Source: Gemmatimonas sp. UBA7669 (GTDB taxonomy: Bacteria; Gemmatimonadota; Gemmatimonadetes; Gemmatimonadales; Gemmatimonadaceae). From it: DNA of 64,000 nt. Position 1 is the stretch's first letter. Each line of letters starts with the position of its first letter. The stretch spans positions 1-64,000 of the forward strand of contig NZ_DLHL01000015.1 of NCBI RefSeq assembly GCF_002483225.1, read 5' to 3'. The notes beneath the pieces were generated by a model that did not search any database, was not told where the DNA came from, and was given only the letters and a program-made list of their open reading frames with translations. A program made the position numbers and the translations under genes. Positions 36,309-46,900 of the stretch are shown here, one piece after another.

Positions 36309-37249
36309 GCGCCGAGCTCCGTGTCAAAGGCCACCAGCTGACGGAATTCCTGGAGACGCTTGTCGATGTCCGCGCGCGTGATTTCGAGCAGACGCGCGTT
36401 GGAGAACTTCTCCACGGCAAACGAGCCCATGGCCGAGCCCACGACCACCGCACGACGCATGTTCTCGTCGCTCAGGTCGCCGGTTGCCGCGAGGTAGCCA
36501 ATGAAACCACCGGCGAAGGAGTCACCAGCGCCCGTGGGGTCGAACACACTTTCCAGCGGATAGGCCGGCGCAAAGAAGATGCTCTCGCGCGTGAACATGA
36601 AGGCACCGTGCTCGCCCTTCTTGATGAGCACATGCTTGGGGCCCTTGTCCATGATCCAGCGCGCGGCCTGCACGAGATTGGTGTGCTCGGTGAGCTGGCG
36701 GGCTTCGGCGTCGTTGAGCGTAATGAGATCCACGTGGCCAAGCAGCTCCACCAGTTCCGGGCGACGCGACTCGATCCAGAAGTTCATCGTGTCGCAGGCC
36801 ACGAGGCGCGGCTTCTCCACCTGCTCGAGCACCTGCAACTGCAGGCGCGGATCGATGTTGGCGAGAAACACAAACGGCGCGCGCTTGAACTGCTCAGGAA
36901 TTTTCGGCCGAAAATGCGAGAACACGCCGAGGTGCGTTTCGAGCGTCTCGGCCGAGTTGAGATCGTGGCGATAGCGACCACGCCAGCGGAAGCTCGTGCC
37001 TTCGGCCTTTTCGAGTCCGGCCAGATCGACGCCGCGTGCGGCCAGCGGCTCGAGCTTCTCCACGGGGTAGTCGTCACCCACAACCCCCACGAGTTGCACG
37101 GGTGTGAAGTGACTGGCCGACGATGAGAAGTAGGTGCCGGAGCCACCAAGCACTTCGTCGGCCTTGCCGAATGGCGTCTCGACGGAATCGAGGGCCACCG
37201 AGCCGACGACAAGAACGGGATTCCTGATGCTGCCCGTGGCAGTACTCAC
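36305..37249 (-). CDS. PfkB-family sugar or nucleoside kinase
   Basis: A 314-residue ribokinase-fold kinase. The second PfkB signature DPTGAGDSFAGGFIG holds the catalytic Asp. The N-terminal GGSGTYFSSSASHF is where substrate binds. The substrate is unclear; the family covers ribose, adenosine, fructose and others, and the nearby purM does not decide. It is coupled by overlaps to argS upstream and purM downstream. Confidence 0.9.
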   Translation of the reverse strand: MSTATGSIRNPVLVVGSVALDSVETPFGKADEVLGGSGTYFSSSASHFTPVQLVGVVGDDYPVEKLEPLAARGVDLAGLEKAEGTSFRWRGRYRHDLNSAETLETHLGVFSHFRPKIPEQFKRAPFVFLANIDPRLQLQVLEQVEKPRLVACDTMNFWIESRRPELVELLGHVDLITLNDAEARQLTEHTNLVQAARWIMDKGPKHVLIKKGEHGAFMFTRESIFFAPAYPLESVFDPTGAGDSFAGGFIGYLAATGDLSDENMRRAVVVGSAMGSFAVEKFSNARLLEITRADIDKRLQEFRQLVAFDTELGA

Positions 37250-38898
37250 ATGCGCTCCGGCGCCGACAGTCCGAGAATGCGCAGACCGGCGGCAATACCG
37301 AGCTGCGAGGCACGCGCCAAGACGAGGCGCGCGCGGGTGATGGCCTCGGGCTCACCGAGGACGTGATGCTTGTGATACCAGGTGTGCGCGCAGCGCGCGG
37401 TCTCGAGCAGCCACCCGGCAATGCGGTGCGGCTCGAGATTCTCGGCAGCGCCCTTCACCATGGCCGGGAAGTCGAGCAGCTGCTTGACGAGCTCCACTTC
37501 GGCAGGCTCACTGAGCACACCGAGGTCCACGTCCTGGCCGGTCACCGTGGTGGCGTCGATTTCACCGACACGGAAGATGCCGCACATGCGCGCGTGCGCC
37601 ATCTGGATGTAGTACACGGGGTTCTCTTCCGACTGGCTGCGCGCGAGGTCCACGTCGAACACCAGCTGGGAGTCACCCTTGCGCATGAGGTAGAAGTAGC
37701 GCACCGCGTCGCGGCCCACTTCGTCGATGAGATCGCGCACCGTGACGTACGAGCCGGCGCGCTTGGAGATCTTGACCTCCTCGCCGCTCTTCATGACGGT
37801 GACCATCTGGTGCAGCACGTAGTCGGGATAGCCCTCGGGAATACCGACGCCCAGCGCCTGCAACCCGGCGCGCACACGCGTGGTGGTGCTGTGGTGATCC
37901 GCACCCTGCACGTTGATGGCCCGCTTGTAGCCACGCTCCCACTTGGTGACGTGATACGCGACGTCGGGCACGAAGTAGGTGTAATCGCCGCCCTTGGCCG
38001 CGCTCTTCTTCATGACGCGATCCTTGTCGTCACCAAACGTGGTGGTGCGCAGGAACAGCGCGCCGTCTTCCTCGTAGGTGTGACCGGAGGCCTTGAGAGC
38101 TTCGACGGTCTTGTCGACGCGGCCGTCGGTGTAGAGCGAGCTTTCGAGGTAGTAGGTGTCGAACTTGACGCCAAAGGCCTGCAGGTCGAGATCCTGCTCA
38201 TGACGCAGCGCGGCAACGGCAAAGGCGCGCATGGCGTCGAGGTCGTTGCCCTCGCGGTCCGCCGGATGCTGCGCGACGTAGCGCTCGGCAATTTCGCGAA
38301 TGTACTCGCCGTGATAGCCACCCTCGGGAATCGCGAGCGGCTGGCCGGCCAACTCACGCACCCGGGCCTGTGTGCTCTTGGCGAGATTGGCGATCTGCGT
38401 GCCGGCGTCGTTGTAGTAGAACTCGCGATCGACGTTCCAGCCGGTCCACTCGAGCAGTGTGCTGATGGCGTCGCCGAGCGCCGCCTGTCGCCCGTGCCCC
38501 ACATGCAGTGGACCGGTGGGGTTGGCGGAGACGAACTCCACACACACGCGCTGGTTGTGGCCCAGGTCCATGTGGCCCCACCGCTCGGGGGCGGCCAGAA
38601 TCTGCAGCAGGCCGCGCGCCTGGAAACCGGGATCAAGACGGATGTTGACGAAGCCCGGTCCCGCGATGTCCGCCGACACGATGCCGACGCTGGACGTGTC
38701 GAGCGCGGCGATGAGCGCCTCGGCAATGTCGCGCGGCTTCTTGCCGAGCGGCTTGGCGAGCGTCATGGCGAGATTGGTGGCCCAATCACCGAAGGCCGGA
38801 TCACGCGGGCGTTCGAGAATCGGGGAGACATCGTCGGGCGCACCGAGGGTACGCGCCGCGCGCGCCAGTTCGGCGCGCAGGGCTTCAGCCTGAGTCAC
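37246..38898 (-). CDS. argS: Arginyl-tRNA synthetase
   Basis: A 550-residue class I synthetase. The HIGH-type motif is HVGHG in NPTGPLHVGHGRQAALGD. The N-terminal Add1 domain (PRDPAFGDWATNLAM) and the C-terminal anticodon-binding helical domain are both present. The KMSKS counterpart is around VKISKRAGSYV. The GTG at 38898 begins the long run of coupled genes that extends to ptsI. No T-box leader is visible. Confidence 0.97.
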   Translation of the reverse strand: MTQAEALRAELARAARTLGAPDDVSPILERPRDPAFGDWATNLAMTLAKPLGKKPRDIAEALIAALDTSSVGIVSADIAGPGFVNIRLDPGFQARGLLQILAAPERWGHMDLGHNQRVCVEFVSANPTGPLHVGHGRQAALGDAISTLLEWTGWNVDREFYYNDAGTQIANLAKSTQARVRELAGQPLAIPEGGYHGEYIREIAERYVAQHPADREGNDLDAMRAFAVAALRHEQDLDLQAFGVKFDTYYLESSLYTDGRVDKTVEALKASGHTYEEDGALFLRTTTFGDDKDRVMKKSAAKGGDYTYFVPDVAYHVTKWERGYKRAINVQGADHHSTTTRVRAGLQALGVGIPEGYPDYVLHQMVTVMKSGEEVKISKRAGSYVTVRDLIDEVGRDAVRYFYLMRKGDSQLVFDVDLARSQSEENPVYYIQMAHARMCGIFRVGEIDATTVTGQDVDLGVLSEPAEVELVKQLLDFPAMVKGAAENLEPHRIAGWLLETARCAHTWYHKHHVLGEPEAITRARLVLARASQLGIAAGLRILGLSAPERM

Positions 38899-38964
38899 GG
38901 CAGATGGTGCAAGAGGGCGTGCGACCGCGGCCGTCGAGCGCGTGAGCGCGCCCGACAGCGTGCG

Positions 38965-39303
38965 TCAGTCGGATTTGGTGGACGACGCGGCCGGACTGGC
39001 CGCGGGCTTGCTGTCGCTCTTGGTGCTTGAGGCGCTACCGGACGCGCTGTCGGACGACTTGCTGGACGTGTCGCCCTTGCTGCCACTCTCACCACCGGCC
39101 GCGGCACGCTGGTCCTTCTTGCCGTCCTTGCCGTAGTCGGTGATGTAGAAGCCGCTGCCCTTGAACAGCAGGCCGGCGCCACCGGAAATGATGCGCGTGG
39201 CCACGCGGCCGTCGTCGAGCGTGACGGAGTCGGGAACTTCGCTGATCTTGAAGATCCGCTCGATGATCGTGCCGTCGGGCGCGCGAAACTCGTAAGTTGG
39301 CAT
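38965..39303 (-). CDS. FmdB-family-like protein lacking zinc cysteines
   Basis: A 112-residue protein. The first 55 residues follow the FmdB regulatory zinc-ribbon family (MPTYEFRAPDG, RIISGGAGLLFKGSGFYITDY), but the four Cys residues of the ribbon are absent. The C-terminal half is a low-complexity Ser/Lys/Asp/Ala tail. FmdB relatives are often encoded near tRNA synthetases and purine genes; the role is unknown. Loss of the metal site suggests a structural rather than zinc-dependent function. Confidence 0.8.
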   Translation of the reverse strand: MPTYEFRAPDGTIIERIFKISEVPDSVTLDDGRVATRIISGGAGLLFKGSGFYITDYGKDGKKDQRAAAGGESGSKGDTSSKSSDSASGSASSTKSDSKPAASPAASSTKSD

Positions 39304-39366
39304 GGCTACGAAAGTTGGCTGAGGTCAAACAGCCTTGAAAGGTAGCCAGACCCGGGGCCGGGTTCA

Positions 39367-39385
39367 ACGGCCCGAGCGGGGCCGT
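39367..39385. terminator. Hairpin after the dual-Rieske gene
   Basis: ACGGCCC (39367-39373) pairs with GGGCCGT (39379-39385), two bases past the stop codon on the minus strand. A second ACCCGG/CCGGGT hairpin follows. There is no T-run. Confidence 0.45.
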
Positions 39386-39386
39386 C

Positions 39387-40880
39387 TCAGCTGACCACGA
39401 GGGTGGGCGCGCCGGGGGTGTAGGTGACCGTGAACCGGGTCAGGTTGGTGGTCCGCTGCGGCGAATCAGGCAGGTTGATGCCCTGATTGTCGAACTCGGC
39501 GCCGTGATTGGGGCACTTGAAGCTGGTGCCGTTCACCACGTTGACGGTGGTGCCGGCGTGCGGGCATACCATGGAGAAGGCCGAGAAGCTGGTGGCGCTG
39601 GTGCGCACGACCGCCACTGGCGTGCCGGCCACATTGCCCACGCTGCCGGCGACCCCGCCCACATTGGCCAGCGCCGGCCAGGCGCCGATGTTCACGACCA
39701 GGCCCTGCGGCGTGACGGTCATGGTGACTGTGAGCGTGCGGGCGGTCACCCCGTTGGCGCTTACGGTGACGGTAGCCGTGAAGCTGCCCACCCCCGTGAG
39801 ACTGGGATTGACCGTGAGGCGGAGGTCGGCGGGTGCGGTGGTCTGCGTGAGTTCCGTCGAGAGCCAACCGAACGAACCGGGCTCGTAGGCGATGCGCGCC
39901 GACAGTCCCGAGAGTGTGCCTCCGCCTCCATTGAGACAGCGTACCACCTGCACCGGCGGAATGGCGCCGGCGGTGGCGGCAAACTGCAGCGCGGTGGCCG
40001 AGAGCTGCAGGACGGCCGGCGCGTTCGGGTCTTGCACGACGAGGGCCACGGACACGGACTGCGCCCCATTGCTGGTGCCCGGCGCGGACACCACCACCGT
40101 GGCGCGGTAGCTGCCGGCCGGCAAGGTGCCGCGCTGCGCGGTGAGCGTGAGACGCGCGGGCGCGGTGGCGGCGTCGAGTGAGACGTTGAGCCAACCGGTG
40201 CGCTCATTGGGGGCGTAGCTCAAGCCCACCTGAATGCCGCTCAGGGTGCCACCGCCTTCGTTGTCAATGACGAGCGACTGCGACGGCGGCGCGGTGCCAC
40301 CAATGGCCGCCGAGAAGGCGATGGTGGTGGCAGACAGGCTGAGTGCGGGTGGCAGTGGCGCCCCGCCAATGGTGAGCGTGCCGTTGGCATTACGGCGAAT
40401 GCCGACGGGCGCGAGGCTGGCGGTGGCCTGTCCACCCAGCCAGGTGCCGTCGAGGGCAAATCGCGCACCGTGATTGGGACAGGCGAAGCCACTGGCCTCG
40501 GCGTTGACGATGGTGCCGCGGTGCGGACACACCAGAGAGAGGGCCCGATACGCCGCGTTGCCCGTGCGCTCCAGATAGATGGGCGCCGCCGCGCCGCGCG
40601 ACACGATGGTGCGTCCGCCCACCTGCCCCAGCTCCGGCACGGTGGCCGGATCGAGCGTGAAGGTCTCGTTCGGGAATGGCAGGATCTGGTCGGGCCCGCT
40701 GATCACGCCGTCACCACAGGCGGCCATGGCCATTGCGCCAAGCGAAAGCCAGGACGCGGTGGCAAGAAATTCGCGGCGGTCCTGGCCAGCGCAACCAGCG
40801 CAGCCCTGGGGGCCAGCGGACGGCGGGGAATTGGAGTCGGGCATGACAGGCAGATCGGCGGACATGACGCCAAGTTGCAT
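39387..40880 (-). CDS. Secreted protein with two Rieske [2Fe-2S] domains
   Basis: A 497-residue protein with a twin-Arg-type signal (DRREFLATASWLSLGAM) and a lipobox-like AAC. Rieske ligands occur twice: Cys118/His120 with Cys134/His137, and Cys439/His441 with Cys456/His459 (CPHRG...CPNHG and CPHAG...CPNHG). Between them are two similar Ig-like repeats of about 100 residues (175-285 and 288-392), each beginning with an LSLSAT or LQLSAT strand. The likely role is periplasmic or surface electron transfer, with unknown partners. The start could also be an ATG at 40865 or 40844; the last puts the twin Arg in the usual position. Confidence 0.88.
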   Translation of the reverse strand: MQLGVMSADLPVMPDSNSPPSAGPQGCAGCAGQDRREFLATASWLSLGAMAMAACGDGVISGPDQILPFPNETFTLDPATVPELGQVGGRTIVSRGAAAPIYLERTGNAAYRALSLVCPHRGTIVNAEASGFACPNHGARFALDGTWLGGQATASLAPVGIRRNANGTLTIGGAPLPPALSLSATTIAFSAAIGGTAPPSQSLVIDNEGGGTLSGIQVGLSYAPNERTGWLNVSLDAATAPARLTLTAQRGTLPAGSYRATVVVSAPGTSNGAQSVSVALVVQDPNAPAVLQLSATALQFAATAGAIPPVQVVRCLNGGGGTLSGLSARIAYEPGSFGWLSTELTQTTAPADLRLTVNPSLTGVGSFTATVTVSANGVTARTLTVTMTVTPQGLVVNIGAWPALANVGGVAGSVGNVAGTPVAVVRTSATSFSAFSMVCPHAGTTVNVVNGTSFKCPNHGAEFDNQGINLPDSPQRTTNLTRFTVTYTPGAPTLVVS

Positions 40881-40984
40881 CCGCCCCGGTGTGTTCCGAA
40901 AGAGTCTCTTCGGTGCGCCGTGTCACAGATTGTTCTCTGTCATGCCTGCCTGGTGTCTCGCTCGCCGTCCCCCTGCCCCCGCCC

Positions 40985-43711
40985 ATGTCCGCGCGCTGCC
41001 TACCTCGTCGACCCTTGAGCAGTTCTGTCGGTCCACACGGACCGGCACCGTCGCGCGCTGCGACCGCAGCCCTGGTGCTAGCGGCGCTGACGGGCGTGCT
41101 CATGTGTGGCCCACTCGCAGCGCAATCGGGTCCGCCACCGCTGTCCGGCCTGACCGGTGTGGGCGTATCGCGCGAACTGGCCGAGGCGCGGCGACAGACC
41201 CTCGAGGACCTGCGTTATGCGCTGTCGCTGCGTGTGTCGACGTCGGACACCGCGCATGGCGAGGTGACGGTGGAGTTCACCACACGCAGCACCGGCGATG
41301 TGGTGCTGGATTTTCGCGGGTTGTTTGTACATGGCGGCGAAGTGAACGGACAGGCGTGGAATGCGCGGGAGGCCTGGAACGGTCATCACCTGCTCGTGCC
41401 GTCACGTCTGCTGCAGGCCGGGCGCAACAGCGTGCGCCTGCGCTTCGGTTCAGCGGTGGCGTCGGCGGGCGCGGCGGTCATTCGCACCCAGGATGTGCGC
41501 GACAGCAGCACGTATCTGTACACCCTGCTCGTGCCGGCCGATGCCAATCTGCTGTTTCCCGTGTTCGACCAGCCCGACCTCAAGGCGCGGATTACCCTGT
41601 CGCTGAGCACTCCACCCATGTGGCGGGCGCTGTCGAATGCTGCGCTCGTATCGCGCGACAGCTCGGCCGCGCAGGTCGTTCATACCTTTGCACCAACGGT
41701 TCCCATCAGTACCTACCTGTTTGCGTTTGCAGCGGGGCCATGGGACGTACAGACACGCGAGCTGGCAATGCATGAGGGCGCGCCGGCGCAGCCCATGTCA
41801 CTGTGGGTGAGACAGTCACGCGCGCGTGAAGCCGAGTCGGATACGCTGCTGCAGATGAATGCGCGGGCGCTGCGTTGGTTGGGGCAGTACTTCGGTGTGT
41901 CCTACCCCTTTGGCAAGTACGATCTGCTGCTGGCGCCGGCATTCCCGTTTGGCGGCATGGAGCATCCGGGGGCCGTGTTCTACAACGAGGAGAGCTTCAT
42001 CTATCGCGAGCCGCCCACGGTCTCGCAGTTGCTGGGTCGTCAGGCCACCACCTTTCACGAAGTCGCGCATCAATGGTTTGGTGACTACGTCACCATGCGC
42101 TGGTTTGACGATCTGTGGCTCAAGGAGGGGTTTGCCACCTTCATGGCGGCGCGCATGCAGGCGGCGCTGCAGCCCGAGGCCAATGCGTGGAAGACGTTCT
42201 ATCTGCGCAACAAGCCGGTGGCCTACGCCACGGATGTCACCTCGGGCACCACGCCGGTGTGGCAGTCGCTCGGCAATCTCGATCAGGCCAAGAGCAACTA
42301 CGGGCCCATTGTCTACAACAAGGCGCCGTCGCTGCTCAGGCAGTTGGAGCATGTAGTCGGTGAGGCGGCCTTTCAGCGCGGCGTGCAGCAGTTCCAGCAG
42401 CAATATGCCTTTGGCAATGCCACGTGGCAGCAGTTGCTGGCCAGCATTGGTGCGGCCGCAGGTCGTGACCTGAGCGAGTGGGGACGGCAGTGGATGCTGC
42501 GTCCCGGTGTGCCCATCATCTCGCAGCATGTGCGGGTGGAGCGTGGGCGCATTGCGTCGCTGCGCCTCACGCAGCGACCCGCACAGCCTGCCCTGTCAGG
42601 CAGCGAGGCCTGGCCGCTCACGCTGCAACTGCGTCTCCACTATGTGGACCGCGCGCCGGTGCTGCTGCGTGTCGACGTAAACACGCATGACACGGACGTA
42701 CCGGCGGCGCGTGGTTTGCCCGCACCCGCCTTCGTGTATGCCAACGACGGCGACTATGGCTACGCCGTGGTGCTGCCCGACTCGGCCAGCGTGTCGTGGC
42801 TCACGAGGGAGCTGCCGAGTGTGCGCGATGACCTGCTGCGCGCGCAGCTCTGGGGCGCACTGTGGGATCTGGTGCGCGATGCGCAACTCGACCCGCGTCG
42901 CTATGTGGCGGCGGTGCTGCGCGGTCTGCCGCTGGAGCGTGACGAGCAGATTGCGGCGAGTCTGGTGTCGCGGGCGGTGACGGCCACACAGCGCTATGTG
43001 CCGGCGGCCGGGCGCGATTCACTGGCAGCGGTGCTGCGCGCCACGTTGGCGGCGGGAGCGCAGGATGCTCGCCTGCCGTACGGGCAGCGCAAGGCGCAGT
43101 TCGATGCCTGGGTGAGTCTGGCGCGTGATGTGCCGTCGCTGGATTCGCTGCGCCGGTGGGTGACACGTGACTCGGTGTGGGGATTGCCGCTCCGGGCACC
43201 GACACAGTGGAGTCTGGTCCAGCAGTTGGTGGCGCGCGGCGCTGGTGATCACGCCGCGCTGATTGCCGACATGCGGCGACGCGATGCGTCGACGGAGGGG
43301 GCGCGTCAGGCCTTCGTGGCGGAGGCGGCGCGTCCCGACTCGGCGAGCAAGGCGACATTGTTTGCGCGCTGGTTCGGCGATGCCACACTCAATGAGGAAT
43401 GGGTCACGTCAAGCTTGCGCACGTTTTTCGATGGTGATCAGGCGCTGTTGACCGCACCGTACGTGGTGCCGGCGTTGGACACCCTGCCGTGGATTCAGCA
43501 GAACCGGCGGATCTTTTTTCTGGGGAGTTGGCTTTCGGCGGTCATGGGCGGCCAGCGTTCGGCCGAAGCGCTCCGTGAGGTGGACGCGTGGCTGGCGGCG
43601 CATTCCATGCTGGCGCCGGATCTTCGCCAGAAGGTGTTACAGGCGCGGGATGAACTGGAACGTACGGTCCGGATTCTTGGCGCCGATTGGAATATCTCAA
43701 CAACAAGATGA
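40985..43711 (+). CDS. Secreted M1-family aminopeptidase
   Basis: A 908-residue zinc metallopeptidase. The active site HEVAH (358-362) with the third ligand Glu381 (LWLKEGFA) is preceded by GGMEHPG, a variant of the GAMEN exopeptidase motif. A signal peptide (LVLAALTGVLMCGPLAAQ) shows export. The C-terminal 400 residues match the ERAP1-like helical region. The start is uncertain: no ribosome site precedes the ATG at 40985, and the frame is open back to 40889. It is divergent from the dual-Rieske gene and followed by the SusC-like receptor. Confidence 0.92.
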   Translation: MSARCLPRRPLSSSVGPHGPAPSRAATAALVLAALTGVLMCGPLAAQSGPPPLSGLTGVGVSRELAEARRQTLEDLRYALSLRVSTSDTAHGEVTVEFTTRSTGDVVLDFRGLFVHGGEVNGQAWNAREAWNGHHLLVPSRLLQAGRNSVRLRFGSAVASAGAAVIRTQDVRDSSTYLYTLLVPADANLLFPVFDQPDLKARITLSLSTPPMWRALSNAALVSRDSSAAQVVHTFAPTVPISTYLFAFAAGPWDVQTRELAMHEGAPAQPMSLWVRQSRAREAESDTLLQMNARALRWLGQYFGVSYPFGKYDLLLAPAFPFGGMEHPGAVFYNEESFIYREPPTVSQLLGRQATTFHEVAHQWFGDYVTMRWFDDLWLKEGFATFMAARMQAALQPEANAWKTFYLRNKPVAYATDVTSGTTPVWQSLGNLDQAKSNYGPIVYNKAPSLLRQLEHVVGEAAFQRGVQQFQQQYAFGNATWQQLLASIGAAAGRDLSEWGRQWMLRPGVPIISQHVRVERGRIASLRLTQRPAQPALSGSEAWPLTLQLRLHYVDRAPVLLRVDVNTHDTDVPAARGLPAPAFVYANDGDYGYAVVLPDSASVSWLTRELPSVRDDLLRAQLWGALWDLVRDAQLDPRRYVAAVLRGLPLERDEQIAASLVSRAVTATQRYVPAAGRDSLAAVLRATLAAGAQDARLPYGQRKAQFDAWVSLARDVPSLDSLRRWVTRDSVWGLPLRAPTQWSLVQQLVARGAGDHAALIADMRRRDASTEGARQAFVAEAARPDSASKATLFARWFGDATLNEEWVTSSLRTFFDGDQALLTAPYVVPALDTLPWIQQNRRIFFLGSWLSAVMGGQRSAEALREVDAWLAAHSMLAPDLRQKVLQARDELERTVRILGADWNISTTR

Positions 43712-43756
43712 CAGGCCCCTGCTGCGCTTGATCACGGCATCTCGCACTTGGTCCAG

Positions 43757-43840
43757 CGCAATCGCCATCTATTGCGATTCTTAGCTGTCCATCCCTCTGG
43801 CACTGGGACAAACAACGCTTAGCGTGGGTCGCAATCGCCA
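43757..43840. promoter_or_regulatory. CGCAATCGCCA repeats upstream of SusC-like gene
   Basis: CGCAATCGCCA occurs at 43757-43767 and 43830-43840, and the inverse ATTGCGATT lies at 43771-43779, next to the first copy. The set sits 130-215 bases before the SusC-like start, where a regulator of a polysaccharide or peptide uptake locus might bind. No regulator gene is adjacent. Confidence 0.35.
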
Positions 43841-43970
43841 CGGATGTACCGCGCGCGTCACGTTCCTGTGGCGCGTCCCGCCTTTGCGGTCCGTCCGTCC
43901 GATCGGTATTGCTGCCCCGCGTCGCGTCGACCGGATGCAGTCCCACCAAATACCCATCATCGGAGAATCC

Positions 43971-46900
43971 ATGGGTAGGTTCCTCAGAGTCGCGACTGCG
44001 CTGGCTGCCGTCGCCTTGCTGCCGTTCCGTGCGGACGCGCAGACCCGTGATATCACGGGCAAGGTGACGATGGCCGGCACTGGTCAACCAATCGCGGAAG
44101 TCACGGTCAGTGTGGTCGGCACCCAGCTGGGTGTGCGCACCAATGAGCGCGGCGAGTATCGTCTGCGGGTGCCAACGGGCGAGGTGTCCATTTTGGCCCG
44201 CCAGCTCGGCTACAAGCGCGCGACGGTGCGTCTTGGCCCCAACGAGAGTGTGGCCAACTTCGAGCTGGAAAAGGACGTGCTGCAGCTGGAAGGCGTGACC
44301 GTGACGGGTCAGGCGACCACGGTGGATCGCCGGGTGGCGGCCACAGCCGTGGCGAGTGTCAATGCGGCCGAGCTCAATCGTGTGCCAGCGCGCTCCGTGG
44401 AAGGCAACTTGGCCGGCAAAGTGGCCGGCGCACGCATCTTCGACAACAGCGGTGCGCCGGGTGGTGGTGCTCAGGTGCAGATCCGTGGTGCCACGTCGGT
44501 GCTGGGTCAGGGTGACCCGCTCTATGTCGTGGACGGCGTGATCATTTCCAACGCCGGCATTTCGTCGGGTGCCTCGGCCATCACGCGCGCGAGTGGCACG
44601 ACGGGTTCCAGCCAGGACCAGGTGGTGAACCGTCTGGCCGACCTCAACCCGAACGACATCGAGAGCATTGAAGTGCTCAAGTCGGCGGCGGCGACGGCCA
44701 TTTATGGCTCGCGCGCCACGAACGGCGTGGTCGTGATCACGACCAAGAAGGGTTCGGCGGGCCAGACGCGCTGGAACATCACGCAGCGTGTGGGCACGCA
44801 GCAGTTGCTGCGCCCGCTTGGCCATCGCCAGTACGCCACGCTGGACGACGTGCTGCCGTTTGTTGGCGGCCCGGTGGGTGAGGCGGCAGCGCGCGCGGCC
44901 TGCAACCCGAACTGCACCAACTACAACTGGGAAGGCGACCTCTACGGCCGCACCGACCCGTCGTATGAAACGCTGCTGTCGGCCTCGGGCGGCGCGGGCA
45001 ACACGCGCTACTTCGCGTCCATCAACGACCGTCAGGAGTCGGGCATTCAGATCAACACGGGCGCCCGTCGCACGGGTGGCCGCATCAATCTGGACCAGAC
45101 GCTGACGAGCAAGTTGACGGCCAGCATGGGCATCGATGTGACGCGCAACTTCCTGCAGCGCGGCATCGGCAACAACAACAACGCCGGTGTGAGCCCCACG
45201 TACACCTTCGGCTATACGCCGGCGGTCGTGGACCTCAACACGAAGCTGGAGAACGGCCGCTATCCGCTGATGCCGTTTGACGGCGGCGGCTCGGGCACGG
45301 CGAACCCGTTCGAGGTGCTGCGCGCCATCGAGAGCAACGAAACGGTGTTCCGTCAGGCGGGCAATCTGCGCCTCAACTACGCCGCCGTGAGCACGGCCCG
45401 GCACAGCGTGCAGGTGTCCACACTGTTCGGCTTCGACCGTTTCCAGCAGGAAGGCGTGCAGTACTCGCCCAACTACCTGCAGTTCGAGCCCGCCGACGGC
45501 TTCCTGGGCACGGCCGGTCAGAACAACGTGTCGAGCCTGCAGACCAACAACGGCGTGAACGCCGTGTGGACGTGGACGCCGGCCACGAGCTGGGTGACCT
45601 CCTTCACCACCTCGGTGGGTGGCACCTATGAGCGGCAGAAGCAGGAGATCTATCGTATTCGCGGCCGCGGCCTGCTGCCCACGCGCAAGACGGCGGCCGG
45701 TGCGGCCGACGTCGCCACGGAGGACACGCGCAACGAGTTCCGCGACCAGTCGTACTATGTGAACGAGCAGGTGCTGCTGTTCGACGAACGCCTGGCCCTC
45801 AACGCCGGCTTCCGCGCCGACCGTTCGAGTGCCAACGGTGACCGCGAGAAGTACTTCATGTTCCCGAAGTACTCGGGCTCCTACCGCTTCGTGAAGCCCC
45901 TCTCGGACAAGATCGACGAGATCAAGTTCCGTGGCGCCTGGGGTCAGTCGGGCAACCGTCCGCGCTACGGCGATCGCGACATCCTCTACGCCGACGGCGG
46001 CATCATTGCGGGCCAGGGCTCGCTCGTGTCGGCCAGTCTGCTGGGCAATACGAACATCAAGCCCGAGGTCATGAACGAGCTCGAGTTCGGTGCCGACGCC
46101 GCGTTCCTCAACTCGCGTTTGGCCTTCGAGTTCACGCGCTACCAGCGCAAGATCACCGACCTGCTGCTGACCTTCCCGCTGCCGCCCTCGTCGGGTCTGG
46201 GCAACCAGATCATCAACGGCGGTCAGCTGTCGGTGCTGGGCACGGAAGCGGTGGTGTCCTTCGTGCCGGTGAAGCGCAACAAGTTCGAGTGGGCCAGCCG
46301 CATCATCTACAACGCGAACGTGCAGTACACGAACGACATTCCGGTGCCGGCCTTCCCGGTACCCGGCTCGTTCGGCGCGGCCTACGGCCGCAACCGCATC
46401 ACGGCCAATACGCGCTCGTCGTACATCTGGTCGAATGCGCCATACGGTGCGAACGGCGCGGTGCGCGACACGATCACGTACGACTCCAACCCGATCCACA
46501 CGACCACGTGGAACAACGATTTCACGATCGGTCGCTTCACGGTGTCGGCCCTGCTCGACTAGCGCGCGGGTGGCGCGGTGTCGAACATGACGAACAACCT
46601 GTGGGACGAGGGCGGCAACTCGCGTGACTACGATGCTGCGGCGCCGGCCACGATCATCCCGGCCAGTGGCAACGCCCCGGCGTCGGCCGCCTGCGGCAAC
46701 CGCACGCTGGGCGACTGCCGCTACTTCACGTTCAACGGCGGCGACACGCGCGTGTACATGCAGAACGGCTCGTACGTGAAGCTGCGCGAGATCACGGTGA
46801 ACTATCAGGCGCCGGATTCGTGGGCGCAGAAGCTGCCGGGTGCCAAGTCCCTGCGCTTCAACCTCAGCGGCCGTAACCTGGCCCTGTGGTCGGACTACTG

